The translations under genes were made by a program, and so were the position numbers. 63,764 nt of DNA. Origin: Oscillospiraceae bacterium (GTDB taxonomy: Bacteria; Bacillota; Clostridia; Oscillospirales; SIG627). The notes beneath the pieces are model-generated. The model was given only the letters and a program-made list of their open reading frames with translations, was not told the DNA's origin and made no database searches. Below are positions 53,501 to 60,392 of this stretch, piece by piece (the stretch's first letter is position 1; each line of letters begins with the position of its first letter). Where the stretch lies: contig SVRV01000011.1 of NCBI GenBank assembly GCA_015064635.1, forward strand, positions 1-63,764. Reading direction: 5' to 3'.

Positions 53501-54971
53501 CAACCTCTTCAGTCGCAAGGTTGATAATGCGGTTGATAACTGTTACTGCCTCAGCTCTTGTTATTGTAGCATCGGGACGGAAAGTGCCGTCGGGATATCC
53601 CCCGAGGATGTCATAGTCAGCGAGCAAAAGAATTGCATCTGCATAGAGTGTGTCTTCGTTAACGTCAATAAAGCTCTTTGTGTTAAGAGCATCAAGCTTG
53701 AAGAAGGCACTTATTATTTTGGAGAATTCTCCTCTTGTCAAAGCCTTTTTCGCATCAATCTTGTTTCCGCTTATGTAAGCAAAAACGTCTCTTTGTTCAA
53801 GGAAGTTAACTTCGTCGTAGTACCAATCGTTTGCAGAATAGTCAACGAATCTTGTGCTGCCCCCAACCGGCACATTGTTATTTGTTGAAAGTCGCGCAAG
53901 TATTGCTGAAATTTCCGCTTTTGTTATATTTCCGTCAGGATTGAATGTACCGTCGCCGTATCCCTTGATATATGCCTTGTTTGTACCGTTGTATTGGAAG
54001 GGAAGAGAAATATAAGAGCTCTTGTCCTTTGTGGTATAAAGACTTGGTACATATTCAATAAAATAACAAGTGTTAATATATGCATTGTGTGTTGTAGACA
54101 TACTTGCGGTAATGGTCAAACCGTTTCTCGGGATTTCTCCGTAAGGGAAAATCTCAATACCGATTATCCAGCCTTTAGCATCAGGAAAATCAAGTGCCGG
54201 GGAAATTGAATGAGAGAAACGAGAGGAATACGTTGTGTTTCTCTCTGTTGTGTGTACAGTTACATTGCCGTTTTCATCAATTGTATGAATCTTGAAAATT
54301 GTTTTTATATTGGGATCAGTGGCAGTTTCGCTGTACGAAAGGGAAAAAGCGCCCTGTCTTACGCCAACAAAAAATCCCATGGTGTATAAGTCCTCAATAG
54401 GAAGGATTTCGTTCGATGCATAGGCATACTTGTAATATATATTCTGTATAGCAGTTCGAACCTTTGTCTGAGATACAGTACCGCTTACAAGACCGCTTGC
54501 CGTAGCAGAAGAAATATGTGCGTGAGATGACAGATAATATGTATCGAAGGTGCTGTGGTTAACAGATGAGGGACCGGTCCAAACGCCTTCAACCCAGCTT
54601 TCGGTAGATTGTGTTCTTACAACATCCTTGCCATAAGTTTCACTGTAATAAACGTCACCGATATCGTTTCTGTCCTCTGCGTTGCCGGGAACCCATACAA
54701 CCTTTTGCGTTGAGGCAGAAGTATTCTTTACCAAGTACAAACCGGGAGTGAGCCCCTTGATAGAAGTACTGCCCGAAGCAACCGTAGTGAAAGTGGGTGC
54801 TTCGTGGTTTACAATTGTTATGGATGCGTATTCGTAACTTGCACTATTGTCAAGTCCGATAACCTCTCCGTTCTTTACAGAGATGTCTGCTGAAACGCTT
54901 ATTGCAATAAAAACAGCAATAAGAATTGCCACAGAAACTGTAAGAATCAGTTTAATCTTCTTATTTTGCAT
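50505..54971 (-). CDS. Giant SLH protein 5 (type B, glycosidase-like core)
   Basis: A 1,488-residue exported protein: signal peptide about 1-28, type B domain about 29-330, SLH repeats about 340-520 and the shared core with QLDFHQGGSSF, GLHTYTS, EMIYLDGFESMTSS and IIEGSDFPVSFW. The inserted module has IDEEIVLVTANDA and RGKCGTTATEHKAGAEI. Near the C-terminus an extra stretch of about 15 residues (SSGLSLLESFTSYMGG) interrupts the motif that reads TATTDAPLRA in its sisters, so this copy carries a small insertion. Tail WTAPTIELEDNL. It has its own promoter and terminator. Confidence 0.8.
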   Translation of the reverse strand: MQNKKIKLILTVSVAILIAVFIAISVSADISVKNGEVIGLDNSASYEYASITIVNHEAPTFTTVASGSTSIKGLTPGLYLVKNTSASTQKVVWVPGNAEDRNDIGDVYYSETYGKDVVRTQSTESWVEGVWTGPSSVNHSTFDTYYLSSHAHISSATASGLVSGTVSQTKVRTAIQNIYYKYAYASNEILPIEDLYTMGFFVGVRQGAFSLSYSETATDPNIKTIFKIHTIDENGNVTVHTTERNTTYSSRFSHSISPALDFPDAKGWIIGIEIFPYGEIPRNGLTITASMSTTHNAYINTCYFIEYVPSLYTTKDKSSYISLPFQYNGTNKAYIKGYGDGTFNPDGNITKAEISAILARLSTNNNVPVGGSTRFVDYSANDWYYDEVNFLEQRDVFAYISGNKIDAKKALTRGEFSKIISAFFKLDALNTKSFIDVNEDTLYADAILLLADYDILGGYPDGTFRPDATITRAEAVTVINRIINLATEEVDVADADITNKFGDISGHWAEKGILMASNDNVKTNRHKNADASALLETDTTIQFETNHLKVVINKKNGKVISLINKYDGSDVLGATTSPWISYIKVTSGFDFTPKSLNVVDGRLRIVYTNNVEAYFVVDVKDNYFTLELDSNLPITVKSIYFGNLAVDTPFSDDVDSYRLSGVSMNMNTNMQIRPGGSYKYTSAYAMRKFGTMGAKFAITFSKFGGTKNGEHRQYLKDILDAIDPEVGITSTKGSAYTYDNTDVFGDYVIQSSGLTPSTATTTAQTLRKYSIDQLDFHQGGSSFIQGDFNFVCAKEGSETFTTATQFKERIGNLVTAEGVQLGLHTYTSLISASSTRILSNPKWQKQIAHKDSETLTLKSDVAADATVFLTNEDASGIKIVGSLAGGGTSSLPWSGPNTGYFLIDEEIVLVTANDATGLTTVARGKCGTTATEHKAGAEIIHYLGHYGMFQPIPGSELFYHIADLTAKAYNEGGFEMIYLDGFESMTSSHWSDSESNWYWQASFIQRIVSQCEVSPIIEGSDFPVSFWNARARGGAVDHGVRETKKYNYNHMTSNINYLKSFITATLGWFHYAPDITAGQKNTFSKTMFIDDLDYLGAMGVAFDMSSVANGFSVSTYSTYKTISNNTLYYSLYSRLRKGGYFSEAVKAQLQAGILDGKEYKIEEQADGSWAFREMKYFKNKVFDLTDTTYATGSGSNPFEAQTPYIRVEQRFSTLSKNETAVIAFDETADINTLKGKHSFTEMDLSSKRAFKVKVYGNGNAGDAILLTFGSSATSETGRLDFFIPTAHTGWREFILIDMDNADYDGYDFAGDYITSCHYGTFRNGYSYATANSVTINLCGTCEGVMIDDIKAYTLTNSPAKNPSVTVNGQTITFSATLRSGEYIEYFPALNKAYHHSYNKGSNGINGNTASITQISFSGSVTVPTGDFTYTYNASSGLSLLESFTSYMGGPLRAKVVIGLQSSELIENEDSWTAPTIELEDNLQYITLT

Positions 54972-55006
54972 AAAATCCTCCTAAAATTTATAATATACCT
55001 AAAATA

Positions 55007-55035
55007 AGTATAACATTGTTATATAAAAATGTCAA
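55007..55035 (-). promoter_or_regulatory. Promoter of giant gene 5
   Basis: On the minus strand perfect TTGACA (55035-55030) and TATACT (55012-55007) are spaced by 17 bp. Confidence 0.82.
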
Positions 55036-55089
55036 TGATTTTTATTAGCAAAATTCATTTTTAGTTAACAAATATACACTTAAAAAACA

Positions 55090-55116
55090 TCCCCGACGGA
55101 TCAAATCCGTCGGGGA
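55090..55116 (-). terminator. Terminator of giant gene 6
   Basis: A 12-bp stem, TCCCCGACGGAT and its complement, with a 3-nt loop and a TTTTTT run on the minus strand lies 42 bp past the stop codon of the giant gene at 55159. Confidence 0.9.
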
Positions 55117-55158
55117 ATTTCACTCAATAGAATGTGTTCTTTGAGTTACCTGACTTTA

Positions 55159-58100
55159 TTAGTAAAGTGCAGGCTTGTCGATATCCTTAGGCATATCGAT
55201 TTCAGGAGCAACCCAATCAGCGGGGTTCTCGATAACAGCACCACTTACACCGATGACTGTATGAGCACGAGTAATAAGCTCTGTTGTAGGCTCACAACCG
55301 TAGGTATATGTGAAGTCACCTGCAGGAACAGTTACTGAACCTGTGAATTCGATTTCTTCAACATGAGCCTCGGAGCTTGTCCACTTGCCTTCTTCGTTGT
55401 AAATAGGTGTGTAGTAGTTGTGGTATGCCTTGTTGAATTCAGGATAGTACTCAACGAAGTCACCACTGTGAAGCTCTACATTGAATGTAAGAGTGCTTCC
55501 GCCGATTGTGATTGAAGGATTCTTAACAGGTGCATCAGCAGGTGTGTATGCGTAAAGGTCGTCAATCATAACGCCTGCGCAGCTTCCTGTTGTGGTAACC
55601 TGAACAACGTTAACGGCACCCATGTTAGTTGTAGCACGGTAGGTTTCGTAGTTTGTACCGCCTGTTGCAATACCGCTGAATGAGAATCCGGGGTAATCGT
55701 CGTTGTTAGCTTCAATGAGGATGATGTCTCTCCAGCCCTCGAAGTTAAGAGGAATGAAGTAGTCGTTACGTCCGGTTTCTGAAGTTACAACACCGCGGAG
55801 TGTAATAAGGATAGCATCAGTCTTTGAACCGTTACCGTGAACTCTGAGCTTGAGAGCTATCTTGCCGCTGATGTTAGTCTGAGGAATTGTATGCTTAGCA
55901 ACATAAGATGTTACAGGCTTTGTTTCGTCAAATTCCTTGAGAAGAACTGCATCATCTGCCTTACCCTCAGTTGAGAATCTCTGCTCGATTCTTACGAAAG
56001 GAGTCTGAGCCTCGAAGGGGTTGGTAGCCTTAGCGCTTGTAAATGCGGGAAGGGAAGCATCATAAACCTTGTTCTTGAAGTACTTCATTTCCTTGAATGC
56101 CCATGTTCCGTCATCTCTCTGGAATACCTTGTATTCATACTTACCGTTGAGAATAGCCTGCTTAACTTCGGGTGAGAAGTACTGACCTTCACGAAGTCTT
56201 GAATACATACCGTAGTACATGAAGTTGTCGGGAAGTCTTGTCTTTTCGTTCATAGTAGCAACTGACCAAGGCTGACAAACTGTTGAGAAGTCATGAGCGA
56301 GAGCCAGTGAACCCATATGGTCAAGGTCGTCTCTGTATATTGTTCTTACAGTTGTGTCATGGTACTGTGAACTTCTGTCGGGACAGTATGCGAACCAACC
56401 AACTGTAGCTGTGTAGAAGTAGTTGTGGAAGTTAGACTGACTCTTGATGTGTCCTGTCTTGTGGTTCTTATATGCTCTGTTAGCGTGGTCAACCGCACCG
56501 CCTCGAGCTCTTGCGTTCCAGAGGTATGTGGGTGTACCTGCCGAGTACTCGATGATGGGGTCAACGTCACAGTTGGAAACAACTGTACGAACGAATTCGC
56601 CGTATACGTAGTAGAGTGTTCTTGTGTCAAGGAAGTGTGCCTTTGCAAATGATTCAAGACCGTCAAGGTAGATCATTTCAAATCCGCCTTCGTTGTATGC
56701 CTTTGCAGTCTGCTCAGCTACGTAGTAGAAGAGCTCAGACAAGGGAATGGGCTGGAACATACCGTAGTGACAAAGGAGCTGACGGATTTCAGCACCGTCT
56801 GCGTGCTTAGCGGGAGTTGTGCCGCACTGACCTCTCTTAACGTTAAGGAAGCCTGATGATGTACCCTGCTGAACAAGGATGATTTCCTCGTCGATAAGGA
56901 TGTACTTGGTGTAAGGACCGGTCCACGGGATGTTGCCCTGACCTACCTTGAATCCTGAAGCATCCTCATTTGTCTTGATGTTTGTACGGAATCTTGAAAG
57001 GTCACCACGAACAGTGTAATCTGAGATGTAAGCTATCTGTCTCTGCCACTTGGGATCCTTAAGGATTGTTGTAGCAGATGTGGGAACGAGTGAAGAGTAG
57101 GTGTGAAGACCGAGCTGAACGCCTTCTGCTCTTACCACGTCAGCAATTCTTTCCTTGAATACATCAGCTGTGATGAATGTACCACTATTCTTTTCTGCTT
57201 CATTTCTTGCACATACGAAGTTGAAAGAAGCCTGAATAAATGTTGAACCGCCCTGGTGCATGTCTATCTGACCAACGTTGTACTTGTGAGCGGTAGCTGC
57301 TGTTTCCTTAGCTGTTTCGGGTGTAAGACCGCTGGAAAGGATAACGTAGTCGTGATAAATGTCTGTATGGTCAAGTGCATATGCACCGCCGTGCTTTGAT
57401 GTAAGACCTTCGTTGGGATCGATAGCATCCTGGATAGCCTTGAGGTGATCTCTGTGCTCTGTCATTCTTGAGAATGCAAAACCGATCTTAGCACCGATTG
57501 TGGGAACACCGAGGTAAGTATGAGTTGTACCTCTTACAGCCTTGTTAACACCACCCTGCATATAAGAGCTGTTAAGCCATGTTGTCATGGGAAGTGCGGA
57601 AAGACCGAATGCGTTCTCGTCATCGAGCGCCCAAGGAGCGTCAATTGCAAGGTTACAAATAACGATACCCTGTTCGGATGCAGGAATATTTGAGTTAAGA
57701 GTAACTGTGAAGTAGTTTTCCTTTGATTCAACAATAAGTGAAGCCTTAACACCGTTCTTAAATGTGATTGCAAGAAGTCCGTCTTCAATTGCAACTGACT
57801 TGGGTGTTACTGTAGCACCTGAACCGTTGATAAGCCATGCAAACCAAGGTGTTGATGACTTAGCATTGATTTCTGTGCCCGCCATCTTGTTAACAATGGA
57901 AGTAACAGTAGCATCCTTCTTTGACATTGTTACCTTGAGGTAATCGTTTTCGAAGAAGATTTCCTGCTTTGTTTCCTGAAGGCAAGTACGGTCTAAGTTG
58001 TAGTAGTAATAAGACTTAACGTTGTCGTTTGAAGCAAGGAGAATCTGATATTCAGCCCAGTGACCGTCAATGTCAGAGAACTTAACTTCAAGATTGTCCT

Positions 58101-59787
58101 TGGAAACTGTCTTTTCGTTAGCGATAAGTGATACAAGTCTGTTGATAACTGTAACAACTTCTGCTCTTGTTATAGTCTTTTCGGGACCGAATGTACCGTC
58201 GCCGTAGCCGTTTACAAGACCCGAAGCTGCAGCTGCCATGATAGCATCATAGTACTTGTTGGACTCGTCAACATCACTGAAGGTCATGCCTTCGCCTGCT
58301 GCGAGTTCGGATGCAAAGTAAGCGAGCTCAACAAATTCAGCTCTTGTTATCTTTGCGTTGGGATTGTATGTATCGCCTTCGGTTGTGAAGAAATAGCCCA
58401 TTGTGTCAAGGTAAGCAATAGCATTGTAGAACCAATCGCTTTCCTTAACGTCGGTAAATCTCGTTGTATAACCGGAAGGAATTTCCTGAGTTCCGAGGAG
58501 GATTCTTGCAAATATTGTACAAGCTTCAGCCTTGGTCATATTGTCGTTGGGCTTGAAGAGGTTTCCTGCATAGCCGTTGATAAACGCCTTGTTTTCGCCG
58601 TTTACCTGAGCTGAAATTTTAGGAAGAAGAGTAACAGGATCGGGATCGGGGAGGTCAGCTATCTTACCGAGAGTTACTACTGTCTTTGTTTCTTCAACGT
58701 AACCGCCTACCTTATTATAATAAGGCTCAACGTATCTGATATCGATTGTCTTGTTGTCAGCGGAAATCTTGAAGAGAACAGGGTATGCAAGATTGCTTGA
58801 TGCATAGCCGCCGTTAAGGTTTGTAACAACTGCAAGAACGTCGTTGCCGTTGTTGTTCTTAAGTTGCTTTGTTACGATATCTGTACCAACTGTTGCGTTA
58901 CCCGAAACGATAAGGATGATGTTGTCCCAGCTTGCGAAAGCATCCTTCCAGAGCTGGTCACCGTCACGGGGGCTGTCGGTGTTAAGCATGTTGGTCTTGA
59001 TGTGTGTGTTGTACTTGCCGTAAATAGGAAGCCAATCAGAAGACTTGGGATATACTGACCAATCGTGCTGGGTATACATTTCACCCTTTGCATCAAGGAA
59101 AGATGTGGTGAATACGATAGCGCGCTTGTCTACGTGCTTAAGCTGCATTGAATTGAACCAGTCGATTATCTTCTTCTGAGGGAAGGCTTCGAGCTGATAC
59201 ATTGCATAGCTTTCCTGACCAATCTTGAATACCATTACAAAGTTGTTGATGTCATAATAATCATATGTAACATCAGCTTCGCCGAAGAAATCGGGGTAGT
59301 CAAAGGTTGTCTGTACATGGTTTCTTCTGTCGAAACCGTTTGAACAGTAGTCATTCAAACCGATTGAAATACCGTAGGGGATTTCCATGTCTGTAAGGAT
59401 GGAAGCCGTGTTCTTCATACAAATGAAGTCCTTGCGCCATTCTTCGTCGGTTTCGTTCTTAACATACAGTTCGGCAATAGTACCGAGACCTGTTGCTACG
59501 AAATTCGGGTGTGTAAAGTTTGCTCTCGATGACATGTCTCCAAGGAAGGAAACATACTTGAGGTTGAGAGCTGAAGCATAGTCACCAAGCCAGTAACAAG
59601 CTTCTTCGACTGGGGCGGGATTCTTCTGGTCTGCAAAGAAAGGTCTTGTACCATTGATTGCAGCAACAACGAAATCGCCCTCAGCTACGTAGTCATCTTC
59701 AAAGGGTACTGTCTTCGCAAGAGAAGCAACAGTAAGAAGTGAAACGATAGCTACGATGGATAAAATGAGTGCTAAAAGTTTTTTCAT
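55159..59787 (-). CDS. Giant SLH protein 6 (type A, glycosidase-like core)
   Basis: At 1,542 residues the longest of the six. Signal peptide about 1-24; type A domain about 30-380, which keeps LKYVSFLGDMSS with a Gly-Asp pair but lacks the Asn-His-Asp and Gly-His motifs of active metallophosphoesterases; SLH about 400-590; core with QIDMHQGGSTF, GLHTYSS, EMIYLDGLESFAKA and IIEYSAGTPTYLW. The inserted module reads IDEEIILVQQG and RGQCGTTPAKHADGAEI, nearly the same as giant protein 1. Tail WVAPEIDMPKDI. Large parts of the core are almost identical at DNA level to giant gene 1, although they lie 20 kb apart at opposite ends of the array. Confidence 0.82.
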   Translation of the reverse strand: MKKLLALILSIVAIVSLLTVASLAKTVPFEDDYVAEGDFVVAAINGTRPFFADQKNPAPVEEACYWLGDYASALNLKYVSFLGDMSSRANFTHPNFVATGLGTIAELYVKNETDEEWRKDFICMKNTASILTDMEIPYGISIGLNDYCSNGFDRRNHVQTTFDYPDFFGEADVTYDYYDINNFVMVFKIGQESYAMYQLEAFPQKKIIDWFNSMQLKHVDKRAIVFTTSFLDAKGEMYTQHDWSVYPKSSDWLPIYGKYNTHIKTNMLNTDSPRDGDQLWKDAFASWDNIILIVSGNATVGTDIVTKQLKNNNGNDVLAVVTNLNGGYASSNLAYPVLFKISADNKTIDIRYVEPYYNKVGGYVEETKTVVTLGKIADLPDPDPVTLLPKISAQVNGENKAFINGYAGNLFKPNDNMTKAEACTIFARILLGTQEIPSGYTTRFTDVKESDWFYNAIAYLDTMGYFFTTEGDTYNPNAKITRAEFVELAYFASELAAGEGMTFSDVDESNKYYDAIMAAAASGLVNGYGDGTFGPEKTITRAEVVTVINRLVSLIANEKTVSKDNLEVKFSDIDGHWAEYQILLASNDNVKSYYYYNLDRTCLQETKQEIFFENDYLKVTMSKKDATVTSIVNKMAGTEINAKSSTPWFAWLINGSGATVTPKSVAIEDGLLAITFKNGVKASLIVESKENYFTVTLNSNIPASEQGIVICNLAIDAPWALDDENAFGLSALPMTTWLNSSYMQGGVNKAVRGTTHTYLGVPTIGAKIGFAFSRMTEHRDHLKAIQDAIDPNEGLTSKHGGAYALDHTDIYHDYVILSSGLTPETAKETAATAHKYNVGQIDMHQGGSTFIQASFNFVCARNEAEKNSGTFITADVFKERIADVVRAEGVQLGLHTYSSLVPTSATTILKDPKWQRQIAYISDYTVRGDLSRFRTNIKTNEDASGFKVGQGNIPWTGPYTKYILIDEEIILVQQGTSSGFLNVKRGQCGTTPAKHADGAEIRQLLCHYGMFQPIPLSELFYYVAEQTAKAYNEGGFEMIYLDGLESFAKAHFLDTRTLYYVYGEFVRTVVSNCDVDPIIEYSAGTPTYLWNARARGGAVDHANRAYKNHKTGHIKSQSNFHNYFYTATVGWFAYCPDRSSQYHDTTVRTIYRDDLDHMGSLALAHDFSTVCQPWSVATMNEKTRLPDNFMYYGMYSRLREGQYFSPEVKQAILNGKYEYKVFQRDDGTWAFKEMKYFKNKVYDASLPAFTSAKATNPFEAQTPFVRIEQRFSTEGKADDAVLLKEFDETKPVTSYVAKHTIPQTNISGKIALKLRVHGNGSKTDAILITLRGVVTSETGRNDYFIPLNFEGWRDIILIEANNDDYPGFSFSGIATGGTNYETYRATTNMGAVNVVQVTTTGSCAGVMIDDLYAYTPADAPVKNPSITIGGSTLTFNVELHSGDFVEYYPEFNKAYHNYYTPIYNEEGKWTSSEAHVEEIEFTGSVTVPAGDFTYTYGCEPTTELITRAHTVIGVSGAVIENPADWVAPEIDMPKDIDKPALY

Positions 59788-59824
59788 CTTATAATCTCCT
59801 TTTTAAATTTTTTTATCCCACAGT

Positions 59825-59853
59825 ATTTTACTATTTTATAGCGAAAATGTCAA
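59825..59853 (-). promoter_or_regulatory. Promoter of giant gene 6
   Basis: On the minus strand perfect TTGACA (59853-59848) and TAAAAT (59830-59825) are spaced by 17 bp. Confidence 0.82.
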
Positions 59854-59986
59854 TACACATTTATCAAATTGCAAGGCTTTTTTGAAAAAAGAATGTACAA
59901 AGTACACAAATATATGCTCAACTTTTAGGAGAAAAAAATAACGAAATTATTATTTTTTATTCACGAAAATATTTTTTAAAAATATC

Positions 59987-60015
59987 TTGACAATTCAAGA
60001 TAAATTTGCTATACT
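59987..60015 (+). promoter_or_regulatory. Promoter of tRNA-Ser
   Basis: Perfect TTGACA (59987-59992) and TATACT (60010-60015) are 17 bp apart, 13 bp upstream of the tRNA. Confidence 0.9.
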
Positions 60016-60028
60016 TTATGGGCAACAC

Positions 60029-60120
60029 GGAAAGGTGGCTGAGCTGGTCTAAGGCGCACGACTGGAAATCGTGTGTTCGGTTAACCCCGACCGCGGGTTC
60101 GAATCCCGCCCTTTCCGCCA
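60029..60120 (+). tRNA. tRNA-Ser (anticodon GGA)
   Basis: A complete class II cloverleaf. Acceptor GGAAAGG (60029-60035) pairs with CCTTTCC (60110-60116). The anticodon stem CACGA/TCGTG encloses loop CTGGAAA with anticodon GGA at 60064-60066, reading UCC/UCU. A long variable arm and T-arm GCGGG TTCGAAT CCCGC follow. CCA is encoded (60118-60120). Strong promoter and terminator flank it. The antisense reading frame through it is an artefact. Confidence 0.97.
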
Positions 60121-60124
60121 AAGA

Positions 60125-60165
60125 AGAAGCGTAATTTTGATACAAAGTTACGCTTCTTTTTCTTT
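60125..60165 (+). terminator. Terminator of tRNA-Ser
   Basis: Stem AGAAGCGTAA (60125-60134) and TTACGCTTCT (60148-60157), followed by TTTTCTTT. The loop contains TTGATACAA, which recurs in the duplicate at 62751-62759. Confidence 0.92.
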
Positions 60166-60196
60166 GCTTAAAACCGCTTAAATAAAGGACTTTCAA

Positions 60197-60219
60197 AAAA
60201 AGATTAGTTTCAGAGTGAA
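60197..60219 (+). repeat. Left inverted-repeat arm of the SLH islet
   Basis: AAAAAGATTAGTTT followed by CAG and AGTGAA. Its inverted counterpart lies at 62482-62503 (14 and 6 matching bases with a small difference between). Together they bracket the degenerate-SLH gene. Confidence 0.55.
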
Positions 60220-60292
60220 ATATATAATAGAAAAAACACAGTTTTTATTACTGAAAATACAGTTGTAAATTCACTCTTAACTTTTTTCAAAA

Positions 60293-60340
60293 AGAAATGC
60301 ACCGCTTTTTAGTTTCAATTCCGAAAAGCGGCGCATTTCT
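60293..60340. terminator. Bidirectional terminator of the degenerate-SLH gene
   Basis: AGAAATGC/GCATTTCT plus CCGCTTTT/AAAAGCGG stems with one A-C mismatch. T-runs are present on both sides, so it can end the minus-strand SLH gene. Confidence 0.8.
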
Positions 60341-60392
60341 TTTTCTATTATAAGGATTGTTGTATGTATACAACCATCCTTGACAATTTATC

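Larger units (their letters stand above)
60166..60392. other. Intergenic region between tRNA-Ser and the degenerate-SLH gene
   Basis: No gene. It holds an inverted-repeat arm at 60197-60219, a repeat arm at 60283-60310 that recurs at 62499-62522, the bidirectional terminator at 60293-60340, and an imperfect palindrome AAGGAT-T-GTTGTAT-GT-ATACAAC-C-ATCCTT at 60352-60381 just before the stop of the SLH gene. Confidence 0.6.

Noticed and set aside
41340..59787. Many antisense open frames of 60-216 codons inside the giant genes
   Set aside because: Their codon pattern mirrors the repetitive coding strand, they lack ribosome sites, and the giant genes are clearly real.
31968..59787. Assignment of the giant protein core to a named glycoside hydrolase family
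   Set aside because: Motif resemblance is only general (TIM-barrel-like Asp and Glu); I cannot support a family number from reading alone.
59957..60196. Minus-strand open frame containing RAGFEPAVGVNRTHDFQSC
   Set aside because: It is the antisense translation of tRNA-Ser, a well-known annotation artefact.
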